A stretch of 24,588 nucleotides of DNA, taken from assembly GCA_004802705.1 (NCBI GenBank), contig SGPL01000495.1, positions 1 through 24,588 on the forward strand, in the 5' to 3' direction. This stretch comes from Bondarzewia mesenterica (taxonomy: Eukaryota > Basidiomycota > Agaricomycetes > Russulales > Bondarzewiaceae). Position numbers and translations under genes: made by a program. A model generated the notes under the pieces. The model searched no databases, was not told the origin of the DNA, and saw only the letters and a program-made list of their open reading frames with translations. Below are positions 10,294 through 18,671 of this stretch, one piece after another; position 1 is the stretch's first letter; every line of letters starts with the position of its first letter.

Positions 10294-10314
10294 AAGTAAA
10301 TGTGCCCTTTTCCT
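10294..10314 (-). repeat. Right terminal inverted repeat of the 3.7-kb element
   Basis: It is the exact reverse complement of 6615-6635. The flanking sequence just outside (GATGAACC) leads within 10 bp into the resumed RTC4-like reading frame, which supports insertion of the element into that gene. Confidence 0.85.
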
Positions 10315-10322
10315 GATGAACC

Positions 10323-10568
10323 ATTGATCCGTCCACATTGTGCCCGTATTGCGATGACCCTCTCCCTTCTTCACCCACCCCCATCCTTCAATCACTTCTT
10401 GCCACTGCGAAACGCAAGTCATACCCAGAACCTCGACCAGGTAATCCGTACGACGTGAAGGCGCCATTGGCCACGTTCGTATCAGTATGCCAACGGCATG
10501 GGTTCGAGATGTTCGATGTCCCTCGTGCTGAGGCGCGTGGATGGCCTTCGAAGATCGATTTCAATAAG
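10323..10568 (+). pseudogene. RTC4-like domain, first part, truncated
   Basis: This 82-codon exon reads IDPSTLCPYCDDPLP, TPILQSLLATAKRKSYPEPR, PYDVKAPLATFVSVCQRHGF and ARGWPSKIDFNK. This is the highly characteristic opening of the RTC4-like domain: the CPYCDxPLP motif, the KSYPxPRPxNP segment, the VCQRH motif and the GWPxxIDF segment. The exon ends in a good donor (AAG|GTAAGG at 10569). The rest of the domain, usually more than 100 further residues, is not found downstream, where a Ran-binding-domain gene begins at about 10956. The copy is therefore cut at both sides: by the 3.7-kb element on the left and by loss or another insertion on the right. RTC4 was named for a telomere-capping phenotype in yeast; the role of the many mushroom paralogues is unknown. 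Confidence 0.82.
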
Positions 10569-10955
10569 GTAAGGGGAGTGAGTCAACTGCTCCTCCGAGT
10601 CTTTTGAGTTCGGCTTGGACTTTGCGGACGATTTCGAGTCTGGGTGCAGCCCTCTAGGCAGCCACTATGCTCCCAAAAATATGACTACACATTCACTCCA
10701 CATTTTGCCATTTGCCCATTCTTCAGTTTCGACGTGGCGACGCGGCATTTTGCCCTGCGGCGAAAATAGACCACGGACCCTCCTGTCAACCGTTAAACTC
10801 ATGGCCAATTAAATTTGAGCGATGGAGAAAAGCTCTCGCACATGTCAAGCATCGTGATTCTGGCTGAATTCAGGCAACGCATCGACGAAGACCAGAGGCT
10901 TGAAGACAAGTATCCTTTTCGCCGTCGACAGCGATCGAGTTAAATTCGGACGCAG
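10569..10955. other. Remnant sequence between RTC4-like and RanBD genes
   Basis: It begins as an intron of the RTC4-like gene. From about 10602 it contains TTTGAGTTCGGCTTGGACTT, a motif that recurs with one mismatch at 13564. No exon completing the RTC4-like domain and no clear 5' exon of the RanBD gene was found. It is probably the scar of a further rearrangement. Confidence 0.4.
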
Positions 10956-11723
10956 CGCGCACCACAACCAGCTGCTAGCATCGATCCTGCGAAGGGCAGT
11001 GTAGATGGGGACACGTTTGGGGAAAAATTGAGAGCTGGGAAGGATAAAGATAGGGAGGTTGAAAGGGAGAAGGAGGGCGGAGATGAAGAGGAAGACAGTG
11101 AGTGGGGAGAGCGGAGAGTCGAGTTGAGCGAACAGGAGGGTGCGTGCTTTTTCTTTTTTTATAACGTAGAATACTTATTGAGTGATTATCGGCGTACGGT
11201 TCTGACAGGTGAGGAGGAGGAGGACACGGTGCGGCATGTGCGCGGGACGGGAACATTGAGGCTGAACGTCCGGCGTTCAGACGGCAAGGGCGCGCGACTG
11301 GGTGCGTTGACCTTCCCTCCTCTCATACGAGCGTTATTATTGACGTGTTTGGCAGTAATGCGCAAGGACGCGGTGTACTCGGTGATACTGAACGCGCCGC
11401 TCTTCCGCGGAATGCGTTGCGCGCTCGCGCAGGACCCACGATACATCCGGTTGGGCGTCATCGAAGACGGGGCTACGACATATTATAATTTGCGGGTGGG
11501 TGTCGGTGTTTGGCTCTTTCTTTTTTTTCGCCTCCTACATATCATGCTGATGCGGTGTTCTTAGGTCGGGAACGCCGAGGCGGCGGCAGATCTGTTGGAG
11601 ACTATCAACGAGCACATCCCGGAATTGCCTGCGGGGCTGGGATGGATTCAGGACTATGCGCGCGCGAGGATATTGACCTTTGTTGTTTCTTTTTTTCTAC
11701 ATACATTGCCTGCTCGACTGTGA
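10956..11723 (+). CDS. Ran-binding-domain protein (RanBP/Yrb2-Nup50 type), four visible exons
   Basis: Four exons join in phase: 10956-11139, 11209-11301, 11356-11495 and 11565-11723, with introns of 69, 54 and 69 nt. The N-terminal visible part reads TFGEKLRAGKDKDRE followed by a highly charged stretch, as in the Yrb2/Nup50 class. The Ran-binding domain then shows GEEEEDTVRHVR, GTGTLRLNVRRSDGKGARL, VMRKDAVYSVILNAPLFRGM and PRYIRLGVIEDGATTYYNLR, ending VGNAEAAADLLETINEHIP. Such domains bind Ran-GTP and act in nuclear transport. Between VRHVR and GTGTL about 15-20 residues that normally form early beta strands (the segment ending in Trp-Lys-Glu-Arg) are missing, with no intron there. The first exon has no ATG in frame before a stop at about 10920; 5' exons with the usual FG or nuclear-localisation parts are not seen. 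It is probably a truncated, non-functional copy, although splicing signals are intact. Confidence 0.82.
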
Positions 11724-12250
11724 TCGTGTTTGTTCGTCATCGTCGTTGATGTGATCCTGCTTGCTTGACGGTGCAGTACACATATACTGCTTTATTTAAA
11801 AGTGGATGTGGATGAGACAATGACGATTGTGTGGTGAATGGTCCGTTGTACGATTTGGACTCGAAAACTCTGGGAAGGGCCGGATCTGAGACTTTAAGAC
11901 ATGGCAGGCTTTTGTTGACTTTGCGCACGATGTGCACTTTAATGTGAAATACTCGTCCAGGACGTGTTGTAGATTCATACAGGCTACCAGTAGCATACAC
12001 TGAATGCAGACGTGTTCTGAGTCGACAATACTTTATTTAAGATAATATTCTCGTAACGCCATGTGGGCGCTTGTGGATTTTCGATTTTCGGGCGCAAAGG
12101 TGTTCGGCTCACACGAGCTCGGTGACTAGGATCCCAACACGGCCCCGCGTTGCCATTCGCGAATTCCACTTCGCCTACCTTGCATTCCTATGATCCTATC
12201 GCGTCCTACCTGCTCGACCTCTTTCTAAACTTTTCTGGTCTCGCTCGGAA
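11724..12250. other. Intergenic region
   Basis: About 530 bp with no convincing gene. TTTATTTAA occurs at 11791 and 12031, consistent with 3'-end or promoter AT blocks. The stretch just before 12251 is pyrimidine-rich (CTGCTCGACCTCTTTCTAAA), as in basidiomycete core promoters. Confidence 0.4.
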
Positions 12251-13417
12251 ATGTCGTCTGCGATCGCTGATATCGCCAAGAAACGCCGGGGCCTGGTGGC
12301 CAGACGCGTGCTGCTGAACCTGCGCGCTCGGGAGCCGGCGATGGGCGCGTCCGCGGAGGAGGTCGCGTCTTGGGGAGGTTCCGTAGTCAGGCGCTTGGTA
12401 CGTCGTCATAGACTCATACCGTTGGAAGCGTTGCTGCTTGATGCGTCTGACTGATTGGTTTCCACTTTTCCTTCGCAGTTAGCATTTGAGGCGATCGTGG
12501 GTCCTGAAGCTGAGGATGATGAGGTCGAGGATTTCACTGTCCTCGCCAGCGCGCGTCTCGAGGAATTTGGGGACGAGGCGTGGCTTGAGTGGGGTATCCG
12601 TCTTATGCCGTTGACTGCGTACGAGCGTGAGAGACGCCTCGCGAAGGAAGTAGAGGTGAGAGTGCAGGCGGCGGCGGGAAGCCGGGTAGTGAGTGCTTCA
12701 GTCGTTCATACATCAGGTCAATATTTGACGAGAAAAGTTACCTGGGTGAAGGAGAGACGGGTCGCGAAGGTGAGCGGTGGGGTAGGCATTGAGAGTGGTG
12801 GTTCCACGTCGCACGCGAGAGCGGTCAATGACGTGAAGGCTACGGTGAAGGTGACGGCGACGGCGATGGCGGAGGTAACAAAGGATCAACAGGCGATTTC
12901 GGATGTCCGGGCGAGGTTGTTGACCCTTCGGTCGGCAAAGGGCAAGTTGGACAAGGTCACTGCGAGCACGAGCACACTGAAGGAGGTGAACCAGGATGAG
13001 GCTCTTCCGGCTGGCGCCTTCAAGGTACGTCCCAAGTTTTGCTTTTTTTGCTTGTTTGTGAATTTCGCTAACGTCTTCACGAAGCCACGGGTAGTCTGCC
13101 GGAGGTGCGCGAGCTTCAAAAGCATCGAGCGCATCTGCTGGATTGCCAAGGCGGGCGTGAGGTGCCTCAAGTGCGAGCGCGATCACCAAAAGTGCAGCTT
13201 GGTCGCGGCTGCGAAGCGACGTCGCCCGGTGGACGATACCTCAAAGGCGGAGAGCCAGACGCCTGCGAAGAAACGGGTGAGGTTCACGTGCGAAAGCGAA
13301 AGCGATGCTGAGTTCCTGGAGGCCGACACAGACTCCGACGTGTCTGGGACGTCAAGAGTCCTCAACATGCACCTGCGTCGGAAATATGCGCTGGTGAAAC
13401 GAGACGAACATCAATGA
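12251..13417 (+). CDS. Zn2Cys6-like cysteine-cluster protein of unknown function
   Basis: Three exons join in phase: 12251-12397, 12479-13024 and 13085-13417, with introns of 81 nt (GTACGT...CGCAG) and 60 nt (GTACGT...CGAAG), giving 341 residues. The N-terminus reads MSSAIADIAKKRRGLVARRV; a Glu/Asp-rich segment follows; the middle is Val/Ala/Thr-rich. Exon 3 holds CRRC-x9-C-x8-CLKC-x6-C at about residues 234-266, a six-cysteine pattern close to the fungal zinc binuclear cluster but with a nine-residue second spacer. Behind it are a basic stretch (AKRRRPVDD) and an acidic one (ESESDAEFLEADTDSD). A nuclear DNA-associated role is plausible but unproven. The ATG at 12251 is chosen because it opens the exon that splices in phase. 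Related coiled-coil coding sequence continues out of frame after the stop (see next entry). Confidence 0.75.
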
Positions 13418-13547
13418 ATTGAGGGTCGTTCTTCGCCAGAACAAGACGATGTTCGCGGATGTCGCAAAACTTGAGACGAAGCAGAAGAGACTCGGCATAA
13501 CGAAGGCTGAGGCGGATGTGGATGAGCTGGAGTACTTGGAGCTGTGA
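13418..13547 (+). pseudogene. Out-of-frame coiled-coil tail of the cysteine-cluster gene
   Basis: Directly after the stop, another frame reads INELRVVLRQNKTMFADVAK, then LETKQKRLGITKAEADVDEL and EYLEL before TGA at 13545-13547. The composition is that of a coiled coil and has no ATG of its own in a good context. It most likely belonged to the upstream protein before a small indel near 13400-13417. No intron fits the gap. A sequence error could produce the same picture. Confidence 0.55.
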
Positions 13548-13613
13548 GTCAGTCGCGCCTCGTTTGAGTTCGACTTGGACTTTTGTGGGCTTTTCGAAAT
13601 GTTTGTTAAAGTA

Positions 13614-13638
13614 CACTGCCAGGCCTCAACTTGGTTTC
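13614..13638 (+). repeat. Left terminal inverted repeat of the 9.76-kb element
   Basis: It matches the reverse complement of 23349-23373 at 19 of 25 positions, including CAC at the tip, CCAGGCCT and TTGGT. The flanking dinucleotide is TA. Just inside lies CAACTCAGGTTGAGG, and further in GGCGCACAGG and ACGCCAAAC. Confidence 0.6.
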
Positions 13639-14151
13639 AACTCAGGTTGAGGGGAACCGGTCGTGAAAGCCTGTGATCTTGGCGCACAGGCATTCGTGTT
13701 CCCGACCGCGTCACGCCAAACGGCCGCATCTCAGCGTGAAACCAAACTGGGTGGGCTTTCCTTCAGGTTCGCTTGGTCAGCTCGGGCCAGGGCTCCCGGG
13801 CTTTGCTTCCCTTTTAGGTCAATATATAATACTTATTTTCCTTACGATAACCGGTTGAATAAAAAATAAAAATATATATTCAAATGAGATATACAATCAA
13901 CCACCGTCCTAAGTCGACGCCCGCTCCCCACGCAAATCCGAGATGCTCGCGGGTTGATGCGACCATGCATCATGGCTGGGACTAAAAAAAATGACCACGG
14001 AAATACGGACATGCCATGCACAATTGGCCTGCGAGATCTGCAAATAGCAACAGTCAGCCAGAACGAAGCCAGAAAAAAAAAAAACAGACCTAGGACACAT
14101 TTGAAGGAAGCTCATATCCCTAGCTCAAGCAGTAGCACAAGCCAGCAAGAT

Positions 14152-14311
14152 AGCCACCAGAGGAGACTGCAAACACCAAGACCCAAGCTGAAGCTAAGCC
14201 AGAGATGACCAAGAAGCCCTCGACAAGTCAAAGCCACGAGAGAAGACCACAAAGACCCAGACTTAAGCTCAAGCTGAGCCTGAGGTAAACAGGAAGCTTT
14301 CGAGCAAAACA
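14152..14311. repeat. 80-bp imperfect tandem duplication
   Basis: Two units start at 14152 (GCCACCAGAGGAGACTGCAA) and 14232 (GCCACGAGAGAAGACCACAA). Both continue with AGACCCA, AAGCT(g/c)AAGCT and end near AAGCC or AAGCT. Divergence is substantial, so the duplication is old. Confidence 0.6.
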
Positions 14312-14864
14312 ATAGCGAAGGGAACCATGGGCGCCGGTGGGGCGCAGTGGCATATGATAAACCTGCAATCAGAACTTGAAGAATCGTCAGTGAATAAGAG
14401 AAATTGCGGCATCAGAGTGGGGAAACACTGTACAGAGCTGCCTGGTCTCACGAGACGAGCACTGTTAGCAAGCTTGTGGATTGAAACTTACAGGGTCCTC
14501 CCACCACGGGCGACACGAGCAGCGGCGATGTTGCGGTTGGTTGTGTCGTGGTGGAGATGGCGGAAGGTTGTGATCCGGTGAAGACGCGGCGGACATGACG
14601 GGGCGGCAATCATCGTTATCGACCCTCTCATGTTGAGACTCCTAGTGTGGCACTCGCGCTCGTCTTCCCACTCCCGCTGCNNCATAANAAAAAAAAAAAA
14701 CTCCACCATTGCAATCCCACCAGGATTGTTGGTGGCCTCGCCTCATTCCTATTTGTGAAGAAATCAGTAGAGTTGCGTCCTCGTCTGCTGATTGCGAGTT
14801 CGCACCTATCGTGCTGCGTGCACTTATCGTTCTGCAACACACTCGACACCCTAGAAATCTATGT

Positions 14865-15132
14865 GTCAGGATCCTGCCAGCATCACCGATGAATCATGCC
14901 TTCCGAGGGACGGGGCAATAACATCCCCGTCCCCCCTTCNTTTGGTTGACGAGGGGAGCGCGACTCCTCGTCCGCCTCTGAATCATGCCTTTCGAGCGAC
15001 GGGGCAATAACATCCCCATCACCCCTTCCTTTAGTTGACGAGGGGAGCGCGACTCCTCGTCCGCCTCTGAATCACGCCTTCCGAGGGACAGGTTTAACAA
15101 AAAAAAAAACGCGTCAGGATCCTGCCAGCATC
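14865..15132. repeat. 20-bp direct repeats bracketing the 89-bp array
   Basis: GTCAGGATCCTGCCAGCATC occurs identically at 14865-14884 and 15113-15132. It contains the palindrome CAGGATCCTG. The two copies flank the 89-bp tandem repeat, as if the array arose within a sequence duplicated on both sides. The downstream copy reads on the minus strand in an open frame ending GDVLDDFGDAGRILT. Confidence 0.75.
14891..15093. repeat. 89-bp tandem repeat with internal hairpin, 2.3 copies
   Basis: Units start at 14891, 14980 and 15069 (GAATCATGCCTTCCGAGGGA). The first two are full length and differ at a few positions; the third stops after about 25 bp, next to a poly(A) run. Each full unit contains GACGAGGGG-AGCGCGA-CTCCTCGTC, able to form a nine-pair stem (one G-T pair) with a seven-base loop. 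One N lies at 14940. Confidence 0.88.
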
Positions 15133-15429
15133 GCCAAAATCGTCAAGTACATCACCTAGTCCCTTGACACCGCTGTGCTCGTCCGCCCATCGTGACTTGC
15201 GATTCGTCGCTGGCATCTTCCTTAACGGACAGCGAGGGAGGCGTGTGTGCGAGTCAGAGGGAATCGATGTTGGTGGGAGGAAGTTGAAAAAAAGTGTCAC
15301 ACTCAGTCACGGCTGGTGTCCGACTTGTGCCGCGCGGCGCGCGTGGACAGGCTGCGCGAAAACTCGCAAAATTGGAGGTTGCTCTCTGGTATATATTATG
15401 TATATATGTATGTAAACAATCTTTAAGGA

Positions 15430-17087
15430 TCACATCCCCGTCAATGATCCAGCGAACAGAGCCTGACCACCTGATTCATTTTGGGAGCTGTATGTTGCGG
15501 GTGTCACACTGCTCGCCTCTGTGAACCCTTCGTTGTCTGCCACGGTTCCAGTCTGTGGCTCGCCCGACATTGTGTCTTGTCTCCCGTTGGAGAATCGGGT
15601 GTTCTCCTGTTCCATTGTTTCGCGAACGTATCTGTAGAAGGCATGAGCAATGAATGGAGACAGATGAGAAAGCCTCGCACTTACTGTTGCCACGCAAGCT
15701 GCTGCAAATCGGTCCCCCATGCCTCTAGCTTCCCCGAAAACCATGCGTCAACCTGCGACCAAAAGTCTTCACCTTTCGGCACCTTCCCGACGGCCTTGCG
15801 CTTCTTGCTGACAGGTGTTCCAGTGGGGGAATCATCATCGGCTGAAGGCGGTGTCTCAGCCGATGTCATCCAGTCCTTCCACATGTTCTCCAATATGAAC
15901 CGACGCTGGAGCAAGGTTAACGTGCATGCAAATGACTGTGAATGAACACGACGTACCAGAAGCGCATTGTGTACTTGATATTCCAGTGGCAGGGTGCCAC
16001 CGGGACCTCCGATTTTGAACTTATGGGCCATGTTGTATGTAGCTGTTTGCAGGTCACATCGAGTGCTGCCCTCGAGACTCGCAAAGAGCTGCAGATCCAA
16101 CGTTTGAGCAAGGGTGAATAAAAAGACGCAATGTGAGGACCACACCTGTAATCGATACTGACTGCGAGCGTTTGATGCCTTTTCACGACACTGTTTCCGC
16201 AGTTCTAACTCGCGTGCCTCGTGACCGAAGATATCGGTGAACCCAGCATGGCCTCGGGTGGTATTCTATGAGGCAGTACGTCATTCGCATCGTAGAAAAT
16301 GGAGATCGGCAATAGACGCACTTCGAGCTCCAAAAATAGCTGCATCCACGCAGTTCGGTTTGGCTCAAATGCGAGATCTTTCGCCTTGCGATTCAAGTAC
16401 ATCTGAGGGCAAAGTTGCAGACATCAGGGACGGAGTGACAAACAGAATAGAATACTCACGAGTTGATCACGGTTCAGGTTGTAGTTTTCTTCGACCGTGT
16501 TCAAGGCATGTTTGATAAGGCTCTCGAGCCTCTTGCTGTCGAGTTTGTCCTGGCCGATGATCATTCCCCAGCTGGTAGATCTTCCCAAGCTCCCAAAGCC
16601 GAATCTGCATGTCGCCCGAGTCGAGATGCTGGCCAAGCTAGTAACAGTAGATGATAGATCATTGCAATGGAAGTGGAAGATATGCGAGACTCACGTCAAC
16701 GAGAATATGTAGGTCCGCATATTGAGACGGTGTCAGAGCTAAGTTGTTCGCAATCTTATTTGCCCAATTTTTGAGGTCGACTGTCGGAGCCTGAGTGAGA
16801 CGGCGAGTGGAGCCGGTAAGAGACATCTGGCGTGGTGGGTCCAAATATGGTGGAGTGGGAGACGGGGAAGGGCGATCAGGTGCACTCTCGCTATTGAAAG
16901 AGTCGGAAGATGTGTTGCTGTCTGGGTTGAGCAAGGATATCATTGAGGCTGGAATGCTCCTGGAGTTTGACGTGTTGGAATGAACGGTTGTGGGAGTGGA
17001 ATCTGCTGTCACAGCTGGAAAATGAAAGCCAGACGAAGGCAGCTGGAAGGGGCGTTGAGTAACCACAAAAGGAGCGGAGGCGCTCAT
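15430..17087 (-). pseudogene. Cargo gene A: conserved unknown protein, six exons, two frameshifts
   Basis: Exons are 17087-16695, 16637-16460, 16402-16146, 16088-15957, 15905-15685 and 15631-15430, with introns of 51-57 nt, all GT-AG and phase-consistent; total about 459 residues. The N-terminus is Ser/Pro/Thr-rich (MSASAPFVVTQRPFQLPSSG). The core shows NLALTPSQYADLHILVD, LGQHLDSGDMQIRLWELGK, LESLIKHALNTVEENYNLNR, IFYDANDVLPHRIPPEAM, MAHKFKIGGPGGTLPLEYQV and PKGEDFWSQVDAWFSGKLEA. Two indels break it: an extra C in the run of four at 16566-16569 (+ strand) in exon 2, and a net +2 (or -1) change near 16205-16210 in exon 3 just before LRKQCREKA. Splice sites are preserved, so the damage is recent or reflects sequencing error. 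No known domain is recognised; I believe it belongs to a family found repeatedly in mushroom genomes. It is divergent with cargo gene B. Confidence 0.68.
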
Positions 17088-17311
17088 CTTGTGAGGTCAG
17101 ATGAGATGTTTGTGGGCGGAGGGACGAAACGATGCAGATGATGCATTTAAAAGGCAGTGGTCGGCCGATCAACCATACGCGTTGGTGGCTGATCAACAAA
17201 CGCGCAACGCGTCGATCACGGTCAGCAGCAGTGGTGGAGTATTTAAGGCAATCTTGCACCTGTTTGCCTTCCTTTACCATCGCGCGACATCGTGGACTCG
17301 GACATACAGAC
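17088..17311. promoter_or_regulatory. Bidirectional promoter of the cargo gene pair
   Basis: The 224 bp between the two ATGs hold TATTTAAGG at 17240-17248 for the + gene and, read on the minus strand, CTTTTAAATG around 17143-17153 for the other. Two ACGCGT boxes (17177-17182 and 17207-17212), the MluI cell-cycle-box sequence in fungi, and repeats of GATCAAC at 17168 and 17191 lie in the middle. Regulation through G1/S factors is only a suggestion from these motifs. Confidence 0.5.
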
Positions 17312-18094
17312 ATGGTGAGTTTTATCAATATGTCTAGATGGACTCGGGTGGGTGCTTACCTTACTTGTACAGAGCACAATCCTTGAGCAAGGCGGGCTGT
17401 CCATTCAAATCTCAACCACACCCGGCAACATGCAGCAGGGCATCGCAGCACCAAACATGAGGCCGAATGAGTTTGTGAGTTCATTTCTATCGCATATATT
17501 GATATTTATAACCATGCAACTCACCTGTGTCTGAAGAATATCTTAATCAGCTTCAAAATCGGTGCCCAAGCCTGTTCAACACCCTCAGCGCAAGCCGCTG
17601 TCTCCAGTGCACCACCTCAGCTGGTGTCTCGGGCTCGTCAACCATCTTTTGACTCTAGTGCAACAGAAAGCGACTCACAGGCACCAGTGTTCTACCATGG
17701 AACGCAGTCCGCCCGAGTGGTTGACACTGATATGCGGCCTCCGCTGATATCTCGAGTTCGTGAACCATCACCAGACTCCAGCGCAACAGAGAGCGACTCA
17801 CAAGCTTTACCATATTACAATGGTCCCGCGCCTGCACCATCTCCTGTGACGCAGCCAACAGTGCCCCGAAACGAGTGCCGAACTCAGTTGAGCACCGTGA
17901 CGAAACGCACACTTGATGCATCCAATCCGGCTGTGCGCCACGTTCGACAAAAACGTGAGGGCTCCAGCTCAGGAGATGCTTGGCCAGCCAATAGGTCGAG
18001 GGCAGGTACGAGTGGTAATATATCTGTGAAGGGGAAAGTGGCGGTGGATGATGTGGATAAGAATGGTGGGCGCGCAGGGCAAAGGAACCTTTAG
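17312..18094 (+). CDS. Cargo gene B: unknown Ser/Pro-rich protein with internal repeat
   Basis: Three exons join in phase: the first holds only the start codon (17312-17314), then 17373-17474 and 17537-18094, with introns of 58 and 62 nt (GTGAGT donors). The product is 220 residues, opening M-STILEQGGLSIQISTTPG. Exon 3 encodes two copies of a roughly 30-residue repeat: LVSRARQPSFDSSATESDSQ and LISRVREPSPDSSATESDSQ, each followed by a short aromatic segment. The C-terminal part is basic (VRHVRQKREG), with likely nuclear-localisation character. No enzymatic domain is recognised. A first exon consisting of ATG alone is unusual but fits the splice signals and the promoter distance. The frame is fully open, unlike its divergent partner. 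Confidence 0.62.
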
Positions 18095-18671
18095 CTAGCT
18101 TCGAGACTTTTTAGGATCCAGCATACCTTTATACCAAGGTGTCGACATGCTTGTATTCCTCGGTATAAGATAGTTTGGGTGGTTTTGATGGTATTCGAAC
18201 ATCTCGTGCATTCGGAATTAGAATAAACGGAAGCAAAATGAATAGACCGCGGTCAATACTTAATTATTTGAGTGATTGTCCACAAATAATATAATGCACC
18301 TCGTAAACACTGGGAGAGGAATGATTACATGTGACTGGATAGTTTGTCGAGTGAATGTGGAAGTGCTGTGGATAGCTCGCGCGCACATGGAAGCAAATGG
18401 AATGAACTTACGCACTGATCCCATGAATGACCACAATCTGTTCGCAATTTGATACGACAATGCCTTGCACGTCAGTCCAGTAAAGCCTCAGTCAGCCGCT
18501 AGATCAGAGAGATATACAAAGCCGAAGGAAGAATGGCAACGGAACAAGGTGACTTGCATATGGTCATTGATTGAGCTCTCACGCTCAAGCGCTCACATTC
18601 GCACTGCATCTTCATTTTGGACTGCACTAATCTGAAACCCACAATGGTGCCCATGCTACCCCCAATCTATG
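18095..18671. other. Region between cargo gene B and the transposase gene ends
   Basis: About 580 bp between converging 3' ends. It contains a near-palindromic pair, TACCTTTATACCAAGGTGTC around 18125-18144 and CCTCGGTATAAGATAG around 18158-18173, and AATAAA-like signals near 18223. No gene is supported. Confidence 0.4.

Larger units (their letters stand above)
6615..10314. mobile_element. 3.7-kb TIR element with captured gene fragments (Pack-TYPE-like)
   Basis: An exact 21-bp inverted repeat (AGGAAAAGGGCACATTTACT plus one T) lies at 6615-6635 and, reversed, at 10294-10314. Both inner flanks are rich in short ACTT, ACTTG and GGACTT motifs in matching orientation, as in subterminal repeats of DNA transposons. 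The interior holds no recognisable transposase. It carries fragments of at least three unrelated genes on both strands: a broken coronin (-), an unknown two-exon fragment (-), and an unknown protein with an acidic C-terminal piece (+). The insert separates the N-terminal half of an RTC4-like gene from its domain. No clear target-site duplication was found. Pack-TYPE capture is the best reading; an alternative is a non-autonomous element with nested insertions. Confidence 0.72.
13831..15429. other. Left cargo-free part of the 9.76-kb element
   Basis: About 1.6 kb without a supportable gene. It starts AT-rich (13820-13890), contains poly(A) tracts at 14073-14084, 14688-14700 (with N bases at 14681-14682 and 14688) and 15099-15109, and the tandem repeats listed separately. 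A good donor site (CCT|GTAAGT) occurs on the minus strand near 14492, behind a short open stretch reading TNRNIAAARVARGGRTL, but no partner exon was found. Confidence 0.4.

Noticed and set aside
6600..10330. Target-site duplication for the 3.7-kb element
   Set aside because: No convincing direct repeat of 2-10 bp flanks the inverted repeats; weak likeness of TTGACCCAAGCA and TTGATCCGTCCA is not enough.
12656..12716. Possible 61-nt intron (GTGAG...ATCAG) inside exon 2 of the cysteine-cluster gene
   Set aside because: Removing it puts a stop right after the junction, while the unspliced frame is open and joins exon 3 in phase.
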